Source of the DNA: Drouetiella sp036703255 | Lineage (GTDB): Bacteria; Cyanobacteriota; Cyanobacteriia; Elainellales; Elainellaceae | DNA: 64,000 bases | Assembly (NCBI GenBank): GCA_036703255.1 | Contig: DATNPL010000163.1 | Coordinates: 39,361 to 103,360, forward strand | Direction of reading: 5' to 3' | Shown here: piece by piece, positions 59,467 to 64,000 of the stretch | Layout of the letters: every line of letters begins with the position of its first letter | Position numbering within the stretch: position 1 is the first letter of the stretch | Made by a program: the position numbers and the translations under genes | The notes under the pieces: model-generated | Seen by the model: only the letters and a program-made list of their open reading frames with translations | What the model was told of the DNA's origin: nothing | Database searches by the model: none

Positions 59467-60651
59467 TCATCCCTGAAAAAGTCGAGGATTAAGCGGTCGG
59501 AGATGCCCCCTTTGCCGTGTCCAATCACAGGCTCAATGGCACTACGACGTTTGAGCAAGCGTTTGAGCGAATCTAGAGGCTTGTAACTACCACAAACGAG
59601 AACCTCGATCGCTGCGGGATGATGCTCTTTGCCTCGAAATCCCGGGTCTACGAGGACTTGCTGAGGTTTTATCGCAGTGAGACGCTCCACTTGGGCAATC
59701 GCAGGCTTGAGGGTGGCTCCGTCGTAGGGGTTGCCGTGGTGAGCTTCAATCCCCACAATCCAATTGGAATAACTGGTGGTCACCAAGGTGACTTTACAAC
59801 CGAATTCATAGCGCTTGTGGACTTTACCTTTAGCGATGCATTCTACTTCTGGAGCGTGAACGCTGTAACACTTGTTAGAACCTTGTCGCTGTTGAGTATG
59901 AATTTGCTTAGCACGTTCAATGAGCGATTGTAACGGTTGGATAATTGGAGTCAGTTTGCGCTCAATATCTCAAATGACTCGTCCTAAAAATGTGCGGAGC
60001 TTTTTGGTTTGTTGACAAGCTTGTTTTCGTTTACCCGTTGCTGCATAGCGACTCTGTTTGAACAGGGCAAGTTTGCCGACTCGGGTGTAACTTTGCCGCA
60101 GTTTGATGGCTTGAGCTTTAGCGGCTCTCACCAAGGCACGACGTGCTTTGTCGTAGAGTCGGGCATCGGTAGGAAAAGCAACTGCCTTTTCTTGAACGGT
60201 TGTATCAACCGTGACTTGTTTAAGCTCACTCTGAGTGAACGCTTTTTGAGACATTGCTGTTCGCAAAACTTGGCTAAGAAGTTTCTCAACTCCTTCAACG
60301 CCCACTCGCTTTCGCCATTTCACTAAACTCGTCGGATGACATGGTAAATCATGTTGAAAAACTCGTTCTCCACAAAAGTATTGCCAATAGGGATTCTCAC
60401 TCCACTTTTCTACAACCGATTCATCACTTTCGTTGTACATCGCTTTGAGATAGTGCCATCCCACCAGCGCCCCGAGTGGGCAATGCAGGGCGACCCACAG
60501 TTTCACCAATTGGCTGAGTAAACTCTGCCTCAAAATAGTCCCAATTCAGGGCACTTGCCAGTTTAATCAAGGGATGGCCAGGATTAACTAGCGATGCTAG
60601 AGGGATTTCTGAGGGTGGCTGATTTGGGTCAGATCGGCTCATCGATTTCAC
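59463..60651 (-). pseudogene. IS5-family transposase pseudogene
   Basis: Three fragments of one transposase. The N-terminal 60 residues ('VNPGHPLIKLASALNWDYFEAEF', 60651-60424) are followed by a frameshift near 60480, after which 'LVGWHYLKAMYNESDESVVEKWSENPYWQYFCG' continues (60533-59970). That frame ends at a TGA (59972-59970) where CGA is expected ('GRVI-R-DIERKL'). The same frame then resumes to 'VLVDPGFRGKEHHP' and 'RRSAIEPVIGH' (to about 59517). After that Gly-His the family's last 50 or so residues are missing and unrelated sequence runs to the stop. Inactive by three independent lesions. Confidence 0.85.
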
Positions 60652-60747
60652 CAGATTTTGCCAGGGCTTGCTAGATTTTTGGCAATTCTACCATGCTCTT
60701 TTCAAGCTCTAACGCCTGTCTTAACTGGGTTTCAGAATTTTTCAGGG
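59471..60747 (-). mobile_element. Decayed IS5-family insertion sequence
   Basis: The 10-bp inverted ends CCCTGAAAAA (59471-59480) and TTTTTCAGGG (60738-60747) flank a broken transposase. No target duplication is evident (left flank TCAT, right flank GCAA). The size, about 1.28 kb, is slightly short for the family, in line with an internal deletion near the C-terminus. Confidence 0.7.
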
Positions 60748-60883
60748 GCAACTATTTAATGGAGAACAACTGCAACGGCATCATCGCAGACCTAAGGCGC
60801 AAGGGGGAGGTGACTCTCCTCAAAACCTGGTGTTGCTGCATCTGTTTTGCCATCAACAACTGCATCATCGCTCGTAAAGGTGA

Positions 60884-61927
60884 TTGACCATCTGTGCCGT
60901 GATTTGCGGGGCGGATACTTGGGTTGAGATTGAGAACTACGGCATCGCCAAACAGGGCTGGCTAGAAACCTTTTTGGAGTTACCCAACGGCATCCCCTCT
61001 CACGATACCTTTGAGCGGATGTTTGCTCGACTGCGCCCGGAACAATTACAGCAATGCTTTTTGAGTTGGGTGCAAGCCGTCTTTAACATCACCGATGGCC
61101 AGCTGATTAGTCTGGATGGCAAAACGCTACGAGGCAGTTACGAGCGTGGCGGTAAACAAGGCATGATTCATAGGGTGAGTGCTTGGGCTAGCCACAATCG
61201 GTTGGTGTTGGGACAGCGAAAAGTGAACGAAAAATCGAATGAAATTACAGCAATTCCAGAACTCTTGCAGGTGCTCGACCTTAATGGAGCTGTAGTCAGT
61301 ATTGATGCAATGGGATGTCAAACGCAAATTGCTGCGCAAATCGTCGCACAGCAAGGCGATTATGTGTTGGCCTTAAAAGGCAACCAAGGCAATTTGCATG
61401 AAGATGTTAAGCAATTGTTTACCCATGCCCAAGCGCAGAACTTTCGAGATATCGAGCATGACTTTTATCAAACGCAGGAGCAAGGACATGGACGACAAGA
61501 AATTCGTCGCTATTGGCTGATGGGGAACACTGAGTTTCTCGTCGGTGCAAAGAACTGGGCGAAGTTAACGACGGTGGGTTGTGTCGAATCGCAACGACAA
61601 ATCGGTGACAAAATCACCCGTGAGACGCACTATTACTTGCTCAGTTTACCGTTGGATGCGATCCGCTTTGCCGATGCTGTACGGGGTCACTGGGGCATTG
61701 AAAATCAACTGTATTGGATTCTAGATGTGAGCTTTCGAGAAGACCAATCGCGGGCGACTCAAGGCTACAGTGCTGAAAACTTGGCAGTCATTCGCCATCT
61801 GGCTGTTAATTGATTGAGCCAAGAGAAGTCTGCCAAAAGCGGCACAAGAGCTAAGCGGCTCAAGGCAGGTTGGGATGATCACTATCTCACCCAGATTCTG
61901 GCTCAAGCTCCTTCTCGCATTTTATGA
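60884..61927 (+). pseudogene. ISAs1-family transposase, truncated with internal stop
   Basis: A DDE transposase of the ISAs1 type: 'CAVICGADTWVEIENYGIAKQGWLE', 'SHDTFERMFARLRPEQL', 'ISLDGKTLRGS', 'VVSIDAMGCQTQIAAQI', 'GHWGIENQLYWILDVSFREDQSR'. The N-terminus starts abruptly after a stop at the family's position of about 40, so the first 40 residues are missing. An in-frame TGA at 61811-61813, where Leu is expected, interrupts 'HLAVN-x-LSQEKSAKSG', and the frame then stays open to the natural stop at 61925. The 136 bp before it (60748-60883) show no recognised gene. Confidence 0.88.
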
Positions 61928-61944
61928 AGAAACGTGTGCGTTCG

Positions 61945-62260
61945 CCCTAGCGATCGTGGCAAGGTTGGCATCGTCACATGACGCTCGTGATGGCAGCGCA
62001 AGCCTTCTTAACGGTTCTGCGGCATCGGGTTGAGCCAATCCGTCTATCCCAAAAAAATTTGCAGGACAACGCCAAGAACTTCAACAGTATGGTTGCGTTC
62101 AAAGCGGCGCGAGGATTATTGTTGCGTTGAGTATTCCTGAGTTACTCAAATGGGTCTGGAAACTCCTGTTTCCGGTGGTTTGGGCATTAGAGCAGGTACT
62201 GCATTAGTCACTTTGGCGCAGAACCCATCAAGCCATCGTTTTGTTGACGAGCTTACAGGC
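61945..62260 (+). pseudogene. IS701-family transposase C-terminal relic
   Basis: Translation from 61957 gives 'WHRHMTLVMAAQAFLTVLRHR', a TGA near 62128, then 'SIPELLKWVWKLLFP' and, after a further stop, 'SLWRRTHQAI', which are the IS701 C-terminal blocks. Only the last 100 or so residues survive, with at least two stops. It fills the gap between the ISAs1 relic and the methyltransferase. Confidence 0.7.
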
Positions 62261-62283
62261 TAAAAGCAGCATCGCTCAACTGC

Positions 62284-63675
62284 CTACCGGATCAGCAGCA
62301 CATACAGATGCTGTTCTAGATTGATCAGCGCCTCGCGCAGCTCCTGGCTAACCTGATGAGGATTAGCAGGGTTGAGCGTGATTGGGTCACGGCTTCGCAC
62401 CTTTAGGGCACGATGCACCAGCTTTGGAAACAACTGTGGTGCATCCCACAGCGGCAACAGACAAGCAGCCAAGTAGGCGCTGAGCGACACAGGTACCGTG
62501 ACCGGAGCCGAAAGATGGCGACTCAGGTCAAACGATCGCTGTTGTTCCACCGCTTCAATCAGGTCGGCTTTGACACTAGCGCTGCAAAGCTGCGGATGCA
62601 GATGAACCTGTACAGTTGTCCAATCACTCAACGACCAAGACTGCGGCATCTGCCACGCTTCGGTTTGTCCCGTCTGACCACACCAAAAATCGAGCAGTCG
62701 ATGCACAGGCGCAATCAGTTCAAAGAGCTGAAGCCGTTCTTCCATCGACAAATGCGGCATCACCTTTTGCCAAAACTCCGGAAGGTTTTGCGGATCTTGG
62801 AACACATCCTTCAAGTCCCAATGGCGCTGGTTCACCATGCAAATAAATTCCAGATCCACCTCCCGCAGCGCCGCAAACAGTTCGGGAATCGTGTAGCCCT
62901 GATCGCCCTGAAACAGAAAGTTCATCAAAACATACTGCTGCGGATGATGGGCGGCATCTCTGGGCTGCCAAGTTTCTCGCTTGAGCGGCACACCATCCTT
63001 AAACGCCTTCATGGTTTCCAGCACAGTGTTAATTTCTGCCTCTTCCGGGTTGCCCTGCATCAAACCCATCAAGGTAAACAATTCCTGCGCTCGAAAGAAG
63101 CTTTGGCGCTGGTACAGGCTGTGCAGGTTGCCGCGGAGAATGCCGTTTGGCTTCATCACACTCTTTAGCGTTTGCAAGGTTTGCACCAAGTCAGGCACCA
63201 GATACAAAACCTCATCGCAGTTGATGTAGTCAAACTTTAGCCCTAGCTGAGCAATCTGATCCAGAGGAAGCTGATGAAACTGAGCCGCTGTGAATCCGTA
63301 ATGGCTCAACCTTTGCCGCGCTAGCTCGAGAGATTTCTCGGACAAATCAATGCCGACAAGAGTTGCACCCGGATTGGCTTCTGCAAGCGTCAAGGTCTTG
63401 TAGCCGCTGCCACATCCCACATCTAGAATAGCGGCCTCTCGCGGATCGATCAGCGCCTGATTGCGTAAATAAAACGGCGTGACCAGGTTATGCACATACA
63501 GAGCATTAACATCTCGCTTGGGTGACTCCCCGATTGGGATATTGGGATAGGGCTGGCTATCAAACTGCTGCCGAATCTTGTCTAGCAGGTCGGCCTCAGA
63601 TAAGCTACTGCTCTGCTCACCCGTTATGTCAATGTTCGAAGTGTCAATGTTCGAGTCAGGCGTTATTTCACTCAT
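62284..63675 (-). CDS. Class I SAM-dependent methyltransferase with C-terminal regulatory region
   Basis: ATG 63675 (MSEITPDSNID) is preferred to a TTG at 63729; 463 aa. The SAM-binding core is 'AAILDVGCGSGYKTLTLAEANPGATLVGIDLSEKSLELAR' (motif I and acidic strand end), with 'FDYINCDEVLYLVPDLVQTLQTL' as motif IV/post. The region after about 270 ('FEFICMVNQRHWDLKDVF', 'LSMEERLQLFELIAPVHRLLDFWCGQ') matches the large C-terminal part of multi-domain methyltransferases with a 'methyltransferase regulatory' domain. Substrate unknown. The N-terminus is Ser/Thr/Asp-rich and probably disordered. Confidence 0.85.
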   Translation of the reverse strand: MSEITPDSNIDTSNIDITGEQSSSLSEADLLDKIRQQFDSQPYPNIPIGESPKRDVNALYVHNLVTPFYLRNQALIDPREAAILDVGCGSGYKTLTLAEANPGATLVGIDLSEKSLELARQRLSHYGFTAAQFHQLPLDQIAQLGLKFDYINCDEVLYLVPDLVQTLQTLKSVMKPNGILRGNLHSLYQRQSFFRAQELFTLMGLMQGNPEEAEINTVLETMKAFKDGVPLKRETWQPRDAAHHPQQYVLMNFLFQGDQGYTIPELFAALREVDLEFICMVNQRHWDLKDVFQDPQNLPEFWQKVMPHLSMEERLQLFELIAPVHRLLDFWCGQTGQTEAWQMPQSWSLSDWTTVQVHLHPQLCSASVKADLIEAVEQQRSFDLSRHLSAPVTVPVSLSAYLAACLLPLWDAPQLFPKLVHRALKVRSRDPITLNPANPHQVSQELREALINLEQHLYVLLIR

Positions 63676-63779
63676 TGTGTCACTCGTTGAGCTGTTTCCC
63701 TTTGGCCTAGAGCATTCTGCCACATCCAAGCTGAATAGGCGAATGGCCTAACGAAATATCAGCTATTCTCATTTTGTAA

Positions 63780-63826
63780 ACAAAGCCCGAAAAAGCCCGC
63801 CGCAGGTGGGCTTTTTCGGGCTTTGT
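63780..63826. repeat. Long hairpin, 19-bp arms
   Basis: Arms 63780-63798 and 63808-63826 (ACAAAGCCCG... type) pair perfectly around a 9-nt loop GCCGCAGGT that can form two more G-C pairs. It sits 51 bp upstream of the methyltransferase TTG and next to the palindrome at 63828. Confidence 0.85.
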
Positions 63827-63827
63827 G

Positions 63828-63860
63828 GGGAATTTCGCGCCCTGCGGGCGCGAAATTCCC
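63828..63860. repeat. Perfect palindrome, core GCGCCC-TGC-GGGCGC (copy 5)
   Basis: Arms of 15 bp (63828-63842, 63846-63860) around TGC. Same size class and GC-rich centre as the other family members, adjoining the hairpin at 63780-63826 and 20 bp past the stop of the partial transposase. Confidence 0.88.
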
Positions 63861-63880
63861 TATAGAACCCATTTGAGATC

Positions 63881-64000
63881 TTAAGGAGAGGCTGCAAGCC
63901 GCTTAATCATTAGCCGAATAAAGCAAAGGTTGATTTTCGTCGTGGCATTGGCAAGCGTCCGCTCAAAGTTCTTGACCAGGATTTTACAGCGCTCCATCCA
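63881..64000 (-). CDS. Transposase C-terminus (partial, runs off the window)
   Basis: The minus-strand frame from the window end to a TAA at 63883-63881 encodes a 39-residue end: 'WMERCKILVKNFERTL', then 'KINLCFIRLMIKRLAASP'. This is the C-terminal signature of IS5-type transposases common in cyanobacteria. Only the last 39 codons are visible, so intactness is unknown. Direction is into the window. Confidence 0.75.
   Translation of the reverse strand, partial: WMERCKILVKNFERTLANATTKINLCFIRLMIKRLAASP

Noticed and set aside
60693..60887. 64-codon Cys-rich frame between the IS5-like and ISAs1-like relics
   Set aside because: No family resemblance, and it spans the IS end; most likely a chance frame in broken DNA.

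Overview
The window is cyanobacterial chromosome carrying the right-hand part of a prophage. The cyanobacterial assignment rests on an NdhM subunit, phosphoribulokinase, a ferredoxin-NADP reductase with a phycobilisome-linker (CpcD-like) N-terminus, and the HIP1 octamer GCGATCGC recurring throughout. The many palindromes, transposase relics, Roco protein, CHAT protein and DUF1822/sigma pair fit a filamentous, Leptolyngbya-like genome, but the genus is inference.

Positions 1 to about 15300 are a prophage with a lambda-type siphovirus tail module. In order it has the tape measure C-terminus, an Uma2 nuclease passenger, an M-like minor tail protein, a ribbon-helix-helix plus GIY-YIG homing endonuclease pair, then L-, K-, I- and J-like tail tip proteins, a YadA-like repeat fibre and two tandem collar fibres. 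A holin-like protein and a C39-like peptidase follow. On the minus strand are a BRO-N/nuclease fusion, a ribbon-helix-helix protein and a tyrosine integrase. Head genes and the other attachment site lie outside the window. The right edge abuts an intact tRNA-Gly(CCC) with its own promoter. A 16-bp perfect inverted repeat brackets exactly the host-recognition genes (J plus fibres).

Positions 15400 to 26700 hold core metabolism: MATE transporter, TrkA-like protein, petH and prk (divergent across about 700 bp), a TenA-like protein, an ELWxxDGT/PPC-repeat surface protein, a DUF4230 protein and ndhM. Positions 26800 to 34000 form a phospho-signalling and protease neighbourhood: a zinc-ribbon PP2C phosphatase with a kinase-like remnant, a CHAT caspase-like protease fused to FHA, a helical unknown protein, and an FHA-PrsW membrane protease. 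Positions 34100 to 45000 carry peptide deformylase, an M48 protease, the formaldehyde-detoxification pair adhC-fghA, a GNAT/LysE/SDR run, a CobT-like/DUF2232 coupled pair and an alpha/beta hydrolase.

Positions 45000 to 59500 hold an 84-bp tandem repeat, a DUF2281/PIN toxin-antitoxin pair, a 1093-aa Roco (LRR-Roc-COR) protein whose repeats are near-identical 69-bp DNA units, an Rpn-like nuclease, CcdA, a DUF1822 protein with a divergent sigma factor, a Nudix hydrolase, a Cache-HAMP histidine kinase and a PepSY membrane protein. Positions 59470 to 62260 are decayed insertion sequences (IS5-like, ISAs1-like, IS701-like). They are followed by a methyltransferase and, at the edge, the C-terminus of another transposase.

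The most unusual structure not explained by genes is a set of long, perfect intergenic palindromes. They share a short GC-rich centre (GCGC-NNN-GCGC) but have unrelated arm sequences. They occur at 20905, 21730, 37934, 40782 and 63828, with a degenerate copy near 54929.
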